From contig OENT01000109.1 of NCBI GenBank assembly GCA_900239685.1, positions 147,143-211,142 on the forward strand: a stretch of DNA of 64,000 nucleotides, written 5' to 3'. Positions 13,601 through 29,794 of this stretch are shown one piece after another. Each line of letters opens with the position of its first letter. The first letter of the stretch is position 1. Below the pieces are notes generated by a model. That model searched no databases, was not told the DNA's origin, and saw nothing but the letters and a program-made list of their open reading frames with translations. The translations under genes were made by a program, and so were the position numbers. The stretch is from Rotaria macrura (taxonomy: Eukaryota; Rotifera; Eurotatoria; Philodinida; Philodinidae).

Positions 13601-16600
13601 CATCTTCAAGTGTCAAGAATAGTACTGGCAAATTTATTTTAGTAAAAATTGATCAATGCTAATAATAAATATTGTAAAGTAATATTTACAATGAGAGATA
13701 CGAATGAAGAGGAAAAGTATACACAATTATTCAACTCAACACTTGACATTGTTTGATTATTAGTCAATTTTTCAGGCATTGACTTTGTGTCATTTCCTTG
13801 TCTGTTTTTGTATACAAGTTTCATAAATATATGATTATTCGATTCGATTATTTGCAAAATTCGACATACACAAATATAATCAAATATCTTCCTATAGATT
13901 CATATTTTCAAAAAATCAATTCCTAATTTCAAGACATGGATCATAACCAACGTAATATGTTCGTAGCTTAATCAATCCAATATCTTGCGAGATATGAAGC
14001 ATACTACTCAAACGAAACTCTCATTAATCTGTTTCAATGTTTGTATTATTTGAGATCTGATGAAGAAAAGTATTTTCCCAGTGACTAATGTTATGTCCAA
14101 TAGAGAATAAAAACACATGTTAGATGAACTTTAAAATAGTATATGATATGTACAGAAGGTTTAAAAAAGGTGACACTTGAGGCCACACTCTCTCCCTTAG
14201 GAAAAAGTAAATTTTCGTCAAGAAACTAGACATGAACATTTTTAGCTAAAATTTTTAATGATTTCCTGTGAAAAAGACGAGTTTTTCAGATAAAACGGGC
14301 AATATTTTTTGTTGTTTCTCTATTTATGATTTTGTGCTCGTATATCCAAAAGTGTTCGGTAGTTCTTCATTCTATAGATTAAAGTTTTTGGTTTTTGGAA
14401 GAGCATGTGATTTTTCAAGGCATGACATTATCCTTCTTATTTAATTACGCTTGTTTTCACCATTTATATAAGTATTTATATAAATTGGAGCCTGTTTTTC
14501 GGGGTCTTGACTTTGCCCATTTTCTTTTCCACATAAAAACTAAGAATTTACAAAAAAAAAGGGCAACGTCATGTGCTACATCTTGACATGCTCTTTCAAA
14601 CAACCAAAAAATTGAATGTGTAGAATGAAGACCAGGCGAAAAATTTCGGACGCAGTTTCAACGATCGTTAATCCTTGTTTAGTGAATATCTCCCTTAAAT
14701 ATCATGACATTGGACTGAAATGTTAACTATAATCTCTTCGATAAAGCCCTCGCATATTCTAAAAATACCATGAGATTTAGTGTGTACTTGGATCGAAATA
14801 GATTTTTGAGGGCGGAGAAGGGGCGGTGGCATCAAGCATTCCAGGATATTAGAAGTGCATTGACACAGAAAACTTGATCATATTAGTTTTTCGTTCTATT
14901 GATTTGTTTTTAGTTTGTTTTTATATCCAGTTTTTAATGATCAGCACTTATAAATTTGCATCAGATGTATCATAAAGACAAATAAATGATCACGACGATA
15001 AGCTGATTTTTATTGCTTAATAAATACAGTAGTGAACAAATGTCTCGACTCTTGAGAATCTCAGACATTTATAATGCTAAATATCTGACATTTGGTGTAC
15101 ATGTAATTTTTCTAGAGTCTAGATCAGAAACATCATTCTGCTTCGATGGCCTAATCACAAAAAAAAATTGGGATACATAATACATTTTTTCTTTGCAATT
15201 AAGCTTTTTCTTTACTGTTTTTGAGTAGAGCGGAAATTCAGCCTATACTGATTCTTTAACCAGAAGATAAATATATGCACTTGAATATTAGAATTTCTAG
15301 ATATTTCTGAATCCTTCGCCACATCAACATGATAGTCAAAGCTATGATTATTTCCCATCAAAACACATATTGCTTATGAAATTTTTAGGCATTAGTGTCC
15401 AACTGCAGATGTAGCTTTGTCAACAGTTTGACCTACATTCGCTCTGAATTACTATTTTGTTCTTTTCTCAAAAAGACATTAAATGATTTTTTTTCTTCAT
15501 CCAAACAATCATCATAAAATGTCCACATTGCTAGAGAGGAATGATGAACTTCAATGAAAGTAGATTGATGAATAGAGATGATACAATGCTACGTAATGAG
15601 CAATAAGCGGTCCTAGAATGTTCGTTTTTTCCAGAAATATAAAGTTCATCCGTGATTTAATTGCGATTCATTCACATCCATCATAAGTCTCTTTCTACGT
15701 CAGCAATCAACACAAACTTATTTTTCTGATCTAAATTCTTGACGAAGTATATGCACACACGATTTCAAGTCTCTAGCATTCGAAATGATCGACATCATCA
15801 AGAGTCGGGTATTTTGTCTGCTATTATTTATTATCAGCACAAGTAATAGATTAGTAAATTAATTACATATAAATACCATTGGTTATTCTGTTTATTTTTC
15901 ATTGATATAAGAATTTTACTCAAAATCGTTAGTATAGAAATAAATATTGCCGAAAATTATTATTGAACAGGATGATATCTCTTTACGATCTCAGACGACA
16001 AATACTAACATGATCAAATGGTGCTGCGATCAATTCTTCTTTGAATCATGTATAATTTGAAAAATTCATTATGATGCTTTAGATTTTCTGCAAATATCCA
16101 TCTATCTGCGGCTTGATCTAGTTGACTGTACCAGGATGTGATCATCTACTTTAATCGATCAACTATCATGTCGAAAACATAGATAATAAAAATGCTTATA
16201 GTGGCCTTTCGTTGTTGTTTTTCTTAATAATTAGATTTATTTTTGATAAACGATACGATTTAGAAAGTTGTTTCGTTCTAAAAGACGTAGTTTTTCTCAT
16301 GTTTCGAGAAATTTCAATGTTTGCTTATTTATAATTGGTTTCGATCCCAATTTAGAAATTCTTTTTGTGACTCTGTATAACTTAATAGAGACGAATACAA
16401 CAGAGAATTTTGCTTTCTATTCTATCTGAAGCAAAATCAGAACAATGATACAACATTGATTAATACAATCATGGAAATTTTGCATTCGTTCAATATTATT
16501 ATAAAAATGATATTTGCCATTCATTTTTCTTTAAACATTTACTACGTGAAGTACCACAAATCAAATGATCATAGTAACAAAACGTTTGAGAGTGATCGAT

Positions 16601-17751
16601 AGCCAATAGCTATAGACCACTGTTAATGATTAGTTTCTTTGATCTAATTTTCTATACATGCAACACTAACTTCATTCTCAACTATGTTAATGTCTATTGA
16701 TTTTTGCTGCAAGTATTTTTTCACTAATGCATCACTAACTTTGAAAGAAAATATACTGCAGCACTGAAACCCAAACGATCTCTTTGATCTTTCAAGTTAA
16801 GTTTGTTGTTCAAAACAAAATCATAGTTATTTATATACATTTGAAAACGCAATGAATCAATCACAAGTATTACGCATATTCTTTAACAATGTATTCCATT
16901 AGATAGCATTAAACTGATTGTTGGTAGCAACTCAAAAGTATGGCCTCAAGATAAAATCTTAATTTATACTAAAATCAGCAAATTGCTAAGTGAAACTACT
17001 TTCTGAGTGCAAAGTGGTCAGTCACTTGATGAATGCATAGTTGGCAAACTGTTTTTCGTACTGATTAATTTTTGCCAATATAGATACTGTTACTATCTGT
17101 AAATTCTTAATGAACACATAAACTTACATACAAGTTTGAATTCAATGAGACTGCGTTAAAGTGTTCTTCAATCTATACAATATGACCTTTCGTTAACAAA
17201 AATCTATTCATTTGATTGCACGAAACGTCGTACAAATGAGAAGTATAAAGTTAGAAATCAATGAATCAAATTTCATTTAGTTATCTTTCATAGAACACAT
17301 TTTTCAGGCGAAAAAATAACGACTGTTCGTTGAGTATTTTACATGTAAAATGTGTTGTCGTATGAGTATACTATTTTTGTTCGAGGCATCTCTTCTTAAA
17401 AGAACAATTTGTTGACACAGACGACAGATACATATTTGATGAACATGGTTTTCTTATGAAAAACATGTTCAATTTTAATCAGAACAAACAGAACTTAAAC
17501 TTCATCTAGAAATTTGATCATTGAATCTTCAGTCTACTAAAAATAGATATTCTTGAACAAAGCCTACTACTACTACTTGTTCAACATATTAACGTAGATA
17601 ATAAATGAAGGATACAATCGGCAATCAACGAGTTCTACGATTGGTAATAATATTCTATTGTTTTGAATATATGAACGAAATATTAGAATTCTTATCGGTG
17701 AATAAGTTGATTACTAACTAATGAGAGAGAATTTGAATAAAATCAGTAAAC
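10681..17751. other. Long gene-poor stretch between HMG-CoA synthase and the thioredoxin-like gene
   Basis: About 7 kb of AT-rich sequence. Open frames here (for example around 12095-12325 and 13639-13857) have no family resemblance and no matching splice partners. The frame at 14395-14586 lies inside the fold-back element described separately. Nothing else was recognised. Confidence 0.55.
14176..14836. mobile_element. Large imperfect fold-back (inverted-repeat) element, MITE-like
   Basis: The two halves are imperfect reverse complements around about 14500. The outer ends pair as CTTGAGGCCAC (14176 onward) with GTGGCATCAAG (ending 14836). Middle parts share CATTTTTAG-like blocks. The inner parts pair best: TCTTCATTCTA (14364-14374) with TAGAATGAAGA (14621-14631), then TTTTTGGTT and AAGAGCATGT with their complements. 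The arms are diverged, so it is probably an old non-autonomous DNA transposon or other palindromic insertion. No clear target-site duplication was found and no transposase is encoded. Confidence 0.5.
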
Positions 17752-18174
17752 TTATTTATATATATCAATGGCTTTTTTAAGATTAGTTGAATTTGCTCCT
17801 GTTAACCGATAAATTTGTTTTCCTCGTTTAAATAGAACAAACGTCGGCAGAATACTTATAGAAAATTGATATGATAAATCCGTATTTCTATCAATATCGA
17901 TTTTCATAAAAATCACACGTGTTTTATATTCATCGAATGTCCATTTATATAGAACAGGTGCAATTTGTAAACATGGCGCACACCAATTAGCATAAAAATC
18001 GCAAACAATTAATTCATCAGCATTGAACGGATCATTTATTAAATCATCGAATTGTTTTTGTGTAGTAATTTCATGAATTTTATTCGTATGATTATCTAAC
18101 GGTAGAGCTTTAAATGATGTTCTTGATGAATTGACTAATGATTCAGATCTATTAGTTGAAAAACAAGTTCCCAT
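17752..18174 (-). CDS. Thioredoxin-like protein with a myristoylation-type N-terminus
   Basis: A single-exon frame of 140 residues starting at the ATG at 18174. The thioredoxin fold is shown by a CDFYANWCAPC core (active-site Cys65 and Cys68, buried Asp59), the KIDIDRN strand and the cis-proline in SILPTF (Pro110). The active site is WCAPC rather than the usual WCGPC. Ahead of the fold is a Ser/Thr-rich extension of about 35 residues beginning MGTCFS: Gly2 with Ser6 fits the N-myristoylation consensus, and Cys4 could be palmitoylated, so attachment to the inner face of a membrane is inferred. The frame is open 18 bases further upstream but has no ATG there. The gene is divergent from an ankyrin-like gene. 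A role as a membrane-bound disulfide reductase is likely but unproven. Confidence 0.85.
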   Translation of the reverse strand: MGTCFSTNRSESLVNSSRTSFKALPLDNHTNKIHEITTQKQFDDLINDPFNADELIVCDFYANWCAPCLQIAPVLYKWTFDEYKTRVIFMKIDIDRNTDLSYQFSISILPTFVLFKRGKQIYRLTGANSTNLKKAIDIYK

Positions 18175-18696
18175 GTTGAAACGAAAGGGCAATTAGTATG
18201 TTTATGTAACGCGCTGAAACAAATGACCTTGGTTTCTTTGTCAAATAGAAGCAAAATAATTGATCAGAGAAATTTACGAATGACGTAAAAAGAAAAGATT
18301 CTAATAAAAATCTCAATCAATTTGTCTTCTTTTAACAATCGAATTCGATTACAATCTGTGTTGATCTTTTCTTTTATTGAAATAAAATAGAAATTTTGAG
18401 AGTTAAGTGTAGTACAAATATTGATCTTAACTATGCTGTTGATCGGACAATCAGAACAAAACATTGACATGAAATGTAACAAGCGTTTTTTCTTTTCATT
18501 CCTTTTTTTTTCTATTGACATAATGTATATGGTATTCCTTTGTGAGTAGGTCAAAAAACGAATCGTAGAAAAAATTCGTTGCTTGGCAGAAAAAATCAAA
18601 TTATAAACAGAGAACAATCGAACGAAAGTTGAGAAGAAAAAATAGACAGTTCATAGATTTTTTGTTGCTATATTTTTGATATCATTTCATGTGAAA
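18175..18696. promoter_or_regulatory. Divergent intergenic region between the thioredoxin-like and ankyrin-like genes
   Basis: The 522 bp separate two start codons on opposite strands, so both promoters should lie here. A 354-bp open frame on the minus strand is low in complexity (Lys/Ile/Phe-rich) and is not taken as a gene. No TATA box or known factor site was clear. Confidence 0.4.
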
Positions 18697-19020
18697 ATGG
18701 AAGATACGGTAGTCAATGAAAAACCAACTGTTGATAATAATATTAAAAAAACTGGTGAAACACAATATATCGATTGTATACGATTAATTGAAGGTGGTCA
18801 TGTTCGACGTCTTGAAAATACAGTTGCAAAATTTGATTTTGTTCAATATGAATTAGATGCAGAAAATGATGAACCAATGAAGCCATTGATTTTTTATGCG
18901 ATTGAACATAATGATGCAACGATTGTTAAGATTTTACTTGAAATGGAACTACCATTAGATAAATCATTTACAGTAAGTAAAAATAAAATAAGGAAATATT
19001 TGCAATATAAGAAAATTTAG
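18697..19020 (+). CDS. Ankyrin-like protein, first exon or short gene
   Basis: The frame starts at ATG 18697 and runs to a stop at 19018-19020 (107 residues). A good donor (ACA|GTAAGT) at 18973 suggests the real coding exon ends at 18972 and that the rest is intron. Residues 55-90 contain PLIFYAIEHNDATIVKILLE, which fits the helix pair of an ankyrin repeat. The next gene on the same strand, 1.8 kb on, is also ankyrin-like and begins with the tail of a repeat, so the two may be parts of one gene. I could not find an acceptor that joins them in frame: the only nearby AG, at 20782-20783, leads to a stop in the phase required. The function is unknown; ankyrin repeats usually bind proteins. Confidence 0.55.
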   Translation: MEDTVVNEKPTVDNNIKKTGETQYIDCIRLIEGGHVRRLENTVAKFDFVQYELDAENDEPMKPLIFYAIEHNDATIVKILLEMELPLDKSFTVSKNKIRKYLQYKKI

Positions 19021-20811
19021 TTGATTTCTAAGTTCGACATTGATTTAAATGTTGACAATGACAAACTCTAGTAACAATGTTGTTTATTTGAATAGTTCAT
19101 GCTATCTACTATACATGAATAGGAAGAATATAAGTCGAACAAAAAAAAAAAGGAAAATAAAAATAAACTAAGATAATCAACAACAAGATCATATTGGAAT
19201 GGATAAGTATGAAAGCGTTTTCTTGTGAGTGGGCCAACTCAATGCGAGTTCGTTCGGAAACGCCTTAGGAAAGAAGATTATGAACCGTTTTTTAAAGACA
19301 TTTTGATCTTGATAACAAAAGCGTAAATTATCATAGGTTCAGAGACTCTGTTCACAATAGTTTGTTGATTGCAAAATATTTTGAATTACCGGAAAGTTTC
19401 TATCCTGCAAAACACGATACTTCATCTTACTTTCGAACTGTAATTGTTTTTCGATAACAAATAGGATCGAATTGAAGTGCTTTCCTCTATTTTTCTCTTT
19501 CGAAAACATTGTTTCTGTAGCTTTCTATAAAGAAAGTATTTGGAAGCACAGTCAACAAAAAGGACTGTTTTATTTTAATGTTATTAATTGTTATACAAGC
19601 TACAGTGTCATAGGAACATTTTTATTAAGAAAAATGAAAAGTATTTACACTATTTTCATCAAAGTATTCGTGAAGACAATTGTTTTTCTTTCAAGTCCTA
19701 TGTAACAGCTAAAGGAAACGAAACAAGAGGACAGTTTCGATTATTATTTTTTCTATCGTATAAAATAAATTTTTGAAGAAAAACAAATTTTAGTCGTTTG
19801 AAATCATTACATATCATCGATTATTATACATCAAGCAAGAATATGAAGAACTGTCTGAGAGAAATATTTGTACAGTTCATAAATGATAGTACATCATGAT
19901 ATCGCTAACTTAAGACTATGGAGAGAAAAAGACTCTCCCCTAATTTATCCTTCTAATGATTCGTGCGACTTTAAGACAGCTTTCTATTTCCTTTTAATTG
20001 ATAGGGAACAGTTCCTTTTATTGTACGACGAAATCATGCAGAGACTAACTTGAGAAAAACTTTGAGCATCAGCAAGAGACCATTAGTACGAATGTTGTTT
20101 AAAAGAAAGTCGTTGCTGTTCCGAAGGAATAGCATTGATGTTAAATATAATGACAATTAGCTGATCTACGGAGCAGTCTCTGACAGTTAGTGATAAAAGT
20201 CTTTTTCTCGTATGAAGAAGACATGGGAATGCATCAACTGGGAAACTTCGATCATCAATATTTTCTAAAGAAAAGATCTTAGTCCATTTTCAATGCTTTT
20301 TGTATTAAATACAATACTAAAAAAGCTAATTGCTACGAAATATTTTCTCGAATCATGAAATGCGGCAAACAGTTTGTGTCTTTGACGAATAGTTCTTGAC
20401 TAACGTGATCCTATATTATCAAAAACTAGTTTGACTACAAACGAAAAGAATGCAATTGTACCATTCAACTTTTTATGATAATCAAATACGAAATAAATAA
20501 AAATTCAATAAAGGTGATTAAGGGGAAAAAATCTAATAATCGGTTTTTTCTCATTTAAAATCAATAATTTTTTCTGACGTGTAAATCGGATATTGAATAA
20601 CAACTGAATAATGAACAATTTGATCCGTTGTATTTGAAAATTCGATCCTTAATAGACATATAAATCTTAAGCGATTAGAAACTGAAAATTCCTCACTGAA
20701 CTTGATCTAAATATGCAGAGATTGTATGTCGGATGAATAAATAAATGATGGTTTTTTTAAAATTACAATAAAAACAAAGAAAGATCTAATGCTTATTTAT
20801 TCTTTTGGATC
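19021..20811. other. Intron or spacer between the two ankyrin-like coding blocks
   Basis: AT-rich sequence without a convincing exon. Two overlapping open frames around 19472-19776 show no family resemblance and no suitable splice context. The stretch may be one large intron, if the flanking ankyrin blocks form one gene. Confidence 0.35.
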
Positions 20812-21627
20812 ATGGTACCGTCGCCTTCTACACCAACCACTCCATTGACACAAAAAACCTTCACTGCCTATGAATATGCACGTGAATTAAAGCGTAACAG
20901 TTTAGCTGAGCTTGTTCGTCATCGATTGAAACTTCCAACATTAAAACAACGTTTTTTCCGTTTAATACAATCAAATGATGTTCGTCGATGTGATAAATTT
21001 ATTCGGCATCTACGTAATGAAACACGACAAAAGAATTTAGCGAAAGACGGTCTATTTAGTGCTGCACAACTTGGTTCAATCCGTTTATTAGATTATTTTT
21101 TAACGAATTGGAAAATCGATGTCAATTCACAACAACTAAATAATGAAAATTACACAACTACTGCTCTGTTGACAGCTATAACATACCATCAGAATGAAGC
21201 AGCTAAATTTCTATTGTTTCGTCATGCTGATCCAAGTTTGAAAGGTCAATATGATAATGCACTTGTTACAGCACTACATTATGAATCAAATAATGATTTA
21301 ATACGTTTATTACTTGATAAAAATGTTGATATTGCAGCTCGACATCCTGATTATAGAAAATTAACTTTGAGAGAATACTGTGTATTGACGAATCGCATAA
21401 AAGCTAAAATAGAACTCGACTCATACATCGCACGTTTGATAAATAATGGAAATTACAAAAGATTAAAATGGCTTGTTGATCATGGCTATAAACATATTAA
21501 TGTAACCATTGGTTATAAACGAGATGGAAAACAATTAGCAAAAGAAAGATATTTCGAAAAAATCGTCAAATTAATCGACGATGTGGAAAATGCACAGATT
21601 AGAGCAAGGAAAAAAATGAATTATTAG
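20812..21627 (+). CDS. Ankyrin-repeat protein
   Basis: An uninterrupted frame of 271 residues starting ATG GTA CCG. At least three degenerate ankyrin repeats are visible: residues 80-106 (DGLFSAAQLGSIRLLDYFL), 116-145 (TALLTAITYHQNEAAKFLLF) and 149-178 (NALVTALHYESNNDLIRLLL). A basic helical segment before them contains TAYEYARELKRNSLAELV, itself like the end of a repeat. The C-terminal part (from about 200) is basic and ends KKMNY. There is no signal peptide or membrane segment, so an intracellular scaffold is likely. It may be the downstream part of the gene starting at 18697. No specific function can be assigned. Confidence 0.8.
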   Translation: MVPSPSTPTTPLTQKTFTAYEYARELKRNSLAELVRHRLKLPTLKQRFFRLIQSNDVRRCDKFIRHLRNETRQKNLAKDGLFSAAQLGSIRLLDYFLTNWKIDVNSQQLNNENYTTTALLTAITYHQNEAAKFLLFRHADPSLKGQYDNALVTALHYESNNDLIRLLLDKNVDIAARHPDYRKLTLREYCVLTNRIKAKIELDSYIARLINNGNYKRLKWLVDHGYKHINVTIGYKRDGKQLAKERYFEKIVKLIDDVENAQIRARKKMNY

Positions 21628-22836
21628 ATGGATATTTTGTTCCTTCTCTTTTTCGTCTTCTTTTGTTTTTTCTTTTATATCTCGGAAAAGAGCTGATACG
21701 ATACCACAAAAAATTTCTTTTTTTTTGTAAATGAATAAACACGAAGTGAGATTAGAAAGATAGACATATTATTTGATTTAATTAGAAATATTTTTCCTCC
21801 ATACTATTAATCCAATTTTTAACGAAATATCGTCTAGTGCTACAAAGTTTATTGGACAACGAAGGAAACAACATGAGGTCACGTATGGTAAAAAATTTTT
21901 CTCTACACAATAAAGACAATGCCATTTAAAGAACGTACTTAGAAAAACAGAGTAACTTGTTTTTACTCTTTTATGTGAAGAGATCCATGTAAACAAAGAT
22001 GAAAAGAAAGTTGCATATAGAAAGGTTTATACTGTTTTCAATGAAATGTAATTTTCCATTGTGAAACAAAATTCAGTCTACATTACATTTTCTGTATATT
22101 GTATTAGAGTAACAGTAATAATAATAATAATAATAATAGAATAGAGAAGAAAATATTTTGCAAGATTTGTTTCGTTTTTCGCTTTTGATTAAAATAGGAA
22201 AAAAATCCAAAATAATATTTATTGTTTTTCACAACTATATCTATATCTATCAATTTATCTATCTCGATATTGATACATATATATGTCAAGAAAAACAAAC
22301 TTATATATATATATATATATCAAGCATTTATCATCATTACATTATTTTGTGTGTTGCGATGACACGAAATTATTCTCATCTGCATCTTATTTTCTTCTAA
22401 GATGATATCATATTATTATCAATATATCTTATTTATAAACTCATAAATTTCATATAGAATTTTCTTTCTTTTAATTAGATTAAATAACATACGATATTCG
22501 GATTTTCTTTTTACAGTAAAAATGAATCTAAGAAAAATGTCAATGATTATTATCACAAATCGAGCTGTATGTTTATAGGGACAGCTGATTTTTCTAAATG
22601 TTAATGATCAATGAGATCAAAGGTTAAATGAACACAAGTGTAGATCGATTTTCAACAGCTGCTTATATCTGTTTTCTAATCATTGAATATCTTCGACTTT
22701 GAACAAGTATGTTTTCTTATATACAAAAAAAAGGAACGAACAACAGCGAAACAAACAAATAAAAAAAATGAGAGAAAAGAAGAAGAAGAAGAAAAAAGCA
22801 AAAGCAAATGCAAACACACACGCACACACAAACGGA
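21628..22836. other. Convergent spacer with simple repeats
   Basis: This lies between the 3' end of the ankyrin gene (plus) and the 3' end of the longest calcineurin form (minus). It contains an ATA/TAA trinucleotide run (about 22113-22138), a TA run (about 22302-22320), an AAG-rich tract (about 22775-22800) and a short CA run (about 22815-22830). No gene was recognised. Confidence 0.5.
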
Positions 22837-26011
<3,175 letters not shown>

Positions 26012-29000
26012 CACTTGTGGCTTATGTTTAGTGGTACTAGAACTATCATAACAATAGAAGATATAAAAGAAGATCGAAGAACGTTATGAAAACTGATCTT
26101 ATTCATTAACTAGATTAAGAAAACCGAAAAAACATTACTACTTATCGAAGCTGAGTAAGGTGATAGATGAAAATCAGATTATAATACATAAATATATTTT
26201 TCTTTCTTTGCTTTTCCACGTCGTTTGATCTTTCTTGTAATGAGACAGATATGTTGTCGAAAGTTGACATATATCGATATTACTATCATAAGCAAATGAT
26301 TTTTTTAGATGTCATCAAACAAAAAAAAGCAATAGAACAAGTCGATGAGAAAAAAATGATCGAGTATGTGTCATTTTATACAACTGTAAGAGTTCTATTA
26401 CATTCTACTAGCATGTATTTTTGATTTCGATACCTTTGTATAACATTGTTTGTCGATATACTCGTAGCCATTCATTCATTGAGGACAACAAGTTGATCTA
26501 TGAGCATCGATATTAATATATATATATATATATATATAGATATAGATATGTATATATGTCGAACTCCACGCAATAGTAGAGAAAAGAGAAAAATTTTCTA
26601 TGATAACTGCTGCGTGTGTCGAAAATAGACACAATAAGATGTGATAGATCTCCGAGAACAACACATAGATGTAAACCGATAGAGAAGGAGAGATAGAGAG
26701 AAACCGAGAAACAGACGAGAAGAAAATGCGTAGGTACAAATTGCGTATGAACAATGAGGACACACACGTCGAACACATATAGAGAAAGAGATTCCTTCTA
26801 TCGCTGTCTATATCAAATCAGAATTGATTATGAGCTGGGATGCTGCCATAGTAGTACAGAATGTAATAGCCTTTCTTTTCCATATGTTCGCTTTCTTTCT
26901 TTTCCCTCATTCTTTCTGATACACACCGAAGTTGATCGCCTAAATAGCTCACAAATGCGATAGATGAGACCATCAATACTACTATTCTGTTACTTGCATT
27001 CGGCGAGATTTTTCTTGTTCCTTCGCTTACTGAAAATCTATTACATTTTCTTCTTCTTCTTCTTCTTCTTTTTCTTTTTCTTCTTTAGCTTCTTCTTTGA
27101 TTTGCTTCTTCGTAGTCGTTGTTCCGACTCTACTGTCTGCCTTCCATATTAATAATTAGTGCTGCGCGAAAGAAATGGGTTCTCTCTAGCTTTTTTCTCT
27201 CTACTATTTATACATCTGCACATTGTGCTGCACATAATTGAGCGCGACAGAATGAGTACCAAGCTTGCAAGCGCTCGTTCTGCTTGACATAGAAAAATGC
27301 TGATGAATCTTTTTTCTCTCGATCGCATATCGTTGAAAGTATTTTCAAGTTAAGATTCTCGTCGAATGCAACAACATTAGTTTATTGTGGAAGACATGAG
27401 CCGTTGATTATACGTCTTCAAGTGTGTTGATCAACCATATAGTACTTGCATCATCAAAAAAACATCAAGGACATTCACACGTTTCCATCGGAAATAACGG
27501 ATCAATAATGATATGACAGCACAATGGGATTAAGATGTTTTAAAAATATGTGATGCTAGCCAACTATGATTGAGAGATAATAATGGAAGACCTTGTTTTT
27601 TTTTCTAAAATCTGCTTTAGGCCATAACTACCAGAAGGATAAATTAGAGAGATAAAAGGAGCCGAATGATGAGTGAAGATGATGGTGATGATATGTGCTT
27701 TCGTTCGTAACAAACATACAGGCTAAAGCAATTACGTCTGATGTCAACACACACATATGAATCGGCACTTAGACTCGCATCCACATACTCAAGCATTAGG
27801 AGGAGAAGATGTGAACTACAAATAGATAGACGACTTTTTGTTTCTTCTCAGACATTTTTTTGGTGTGTTTATTTCATAACAGAACTCTAGTGCGACGCTT
27901 ATACTAAAGTTACCTTTATAAAGAAAACTACAACTACTCTGACTACAAAATTTTCTTGCTTCATGAAGCACAATTTATGATCTTCAATGCAGTTCTATTT
28001 TGACATGAGTGAAATATTTGACTATAAAAATTAAAGAATTTCATTAGATCATCAATAATTATTTACCTTGATATAAATAAAAATAATTATTTATGAATTC
28101 AGAATATGCCGTTAGGAGAGTAGATAGTGTTATATCTGACATTGATAATGACATATATTTATCTATAAAACAGAGAAAGTTTCTCGACGCAAGAATTCAA
28201 TCATATTGACAAGCAAGATAAAAAAAAACAAGAGAAAATGTCTTGGTTGTTTTCGTATTCCTATTGATTGAAATGGGGTTCATTCTCATGGAAACAAGAT
28301 ATCTAACGTCATTTTCTATAACGAAAGAAAAAAATACACGATTTCTTCAACCGAAATCATCGTGCTTATTTAAACGATACAACAGTAACAACAACAACAA
28401 CAATCAATGGATAAAAATTAAAATAGAGAGAAAAAAGAAGAAGAAGACGATGAGCTAAGAAACAGAGGGGGAGAGCTCAAACATAACTATGACCACCAAT
28501 AAAGACGTAAAAGAATAAGAAAAAAAAACGCTTGAATAGTTTAGAATAGATGAATGACAAAAGAAATACGGAAGGCTTTTTGTGCTTTAATAACCTTCTA
28601 TCATGTCATTCCAGGTAACTATTGATAATGTGTTGGATTATAACTGTTTGAATACTCTTTCGCATGATTTATTTTTCAATTGAAATTCGACTTATCGTTT
28701 TCATGAAGTCAATCAATAATGGATTGTTAATATTTAAAAGAAAAAAGATTACTTCAAATAATTTTTTCGTAAACCTAATCCTTATCTTGATTTCACCGAT
28801 TAAAAATACACTTAAAGTTTGTCACGCAACAATTTCAAAGGATCTGATAATGCCGAATTTACTATTTATGCAAATACATAATAAATATTTGTACACTGAA
28901 TTGGAATTTCTAGTAACGTATACATATTAGAATGATGATTCATAATTAATTTTCATAGCAGATGGTCGCAAAAATGTCCGCAATCTTTCCTCTTTCCAAT

Positions 29001-29794
29001 GATTACGCTCCAGGTTGACTAGTTATATATTAATTAGAGATTGACGAATGTACTTTTCTTTTCTATTCTTGATAGCGAAGTGCTTGTCGTTCATTTAAGA
29101 ATTGCTTTTTTGTTTTATGCTACACTAACTCTCTTATTATACTTATGGCCAACGATAGCTAAGTTTCATTCGAACCATTGTTTGGACTTCTTTTTTCAAT
29201 TACATTCAAAAAACAAGATTTTCTGTTCTCAATTCTACAAATCAACAAATCGATAACTTCAATTACGTATCATACACTTAATATCTCATGTCTAATAACT
29301 GATGACATATTATGTCGCAATCAGTAAGATGACCCCGATTCGATAATTTAAAAGCTTAAGTCTACATGTATTCCAATAATCTCAGCTGAACGGTTGATCA
29401 GTATTATTTAACATTTGAACTACGTCTAGTGAATATTCTAGTTTTATAATTGGGTTCTTGATGAATTGTGTTTCTCTAATGCGTACTCATTTCGACATTA
29501 ACATTTAATCAATCACACATATGGAGCAAAAATAGACGTAGTCATATAATGTTATTCTATGACAGAAAATTTGTTTCAACGAGCCAGACCCGAGAAAAAG
29601 AGCACTAGACTTATCATCGTAATTGACATTCTTATTTTATTAAAATCTATAATCAAGATTTTCAATTGGAGTTAAGATTTTTGCAATTGATCTATAAACA
29701 ACTGACACATACAGCTATATTATATCAGTACATAAAATTTTATTTTTCATTCATTAAAATTTACAAAACAAACGAGATAAATATCTTTCATATA
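26012..29794. other. Gene-poor region upstream of calcineurin A, with microsatellites
   Basis: It lies between the calcineurin start and the 3' end of the SLC46-like gene, both on the minus strand, and should contain the calcineurin promoter and any 5' UTR exons. Simple repeats include a TA run (about 26517-26538), a CTT-rich tract (about 27048-27095), GAT/ATG runs near 27670 and an AAG tract near 28430. I see no convincing gene; the open frames overlap these repeats. Confidence 0.5.

Noticed and set aside
14395-14586. 63-residue open frame
   Set aside because: Lies wholly inside the fold-back element, across its inner arms and loop.
18264-18617. 117-residue open frame on the minus strand between the thioredoxin-like and ankyrin-like genes
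   Set aside because: Low-complexity Lys/Ile/Phe composition, covers the divergent promoter region, and has no recognisable domain.
19472-19776. Two overlapping open frames between the ankyrin blocks, considered as missing exons
   Set aside because: No ankyrin pattern and no acceptor/donor pair that keeps the phase of the flanking exons.
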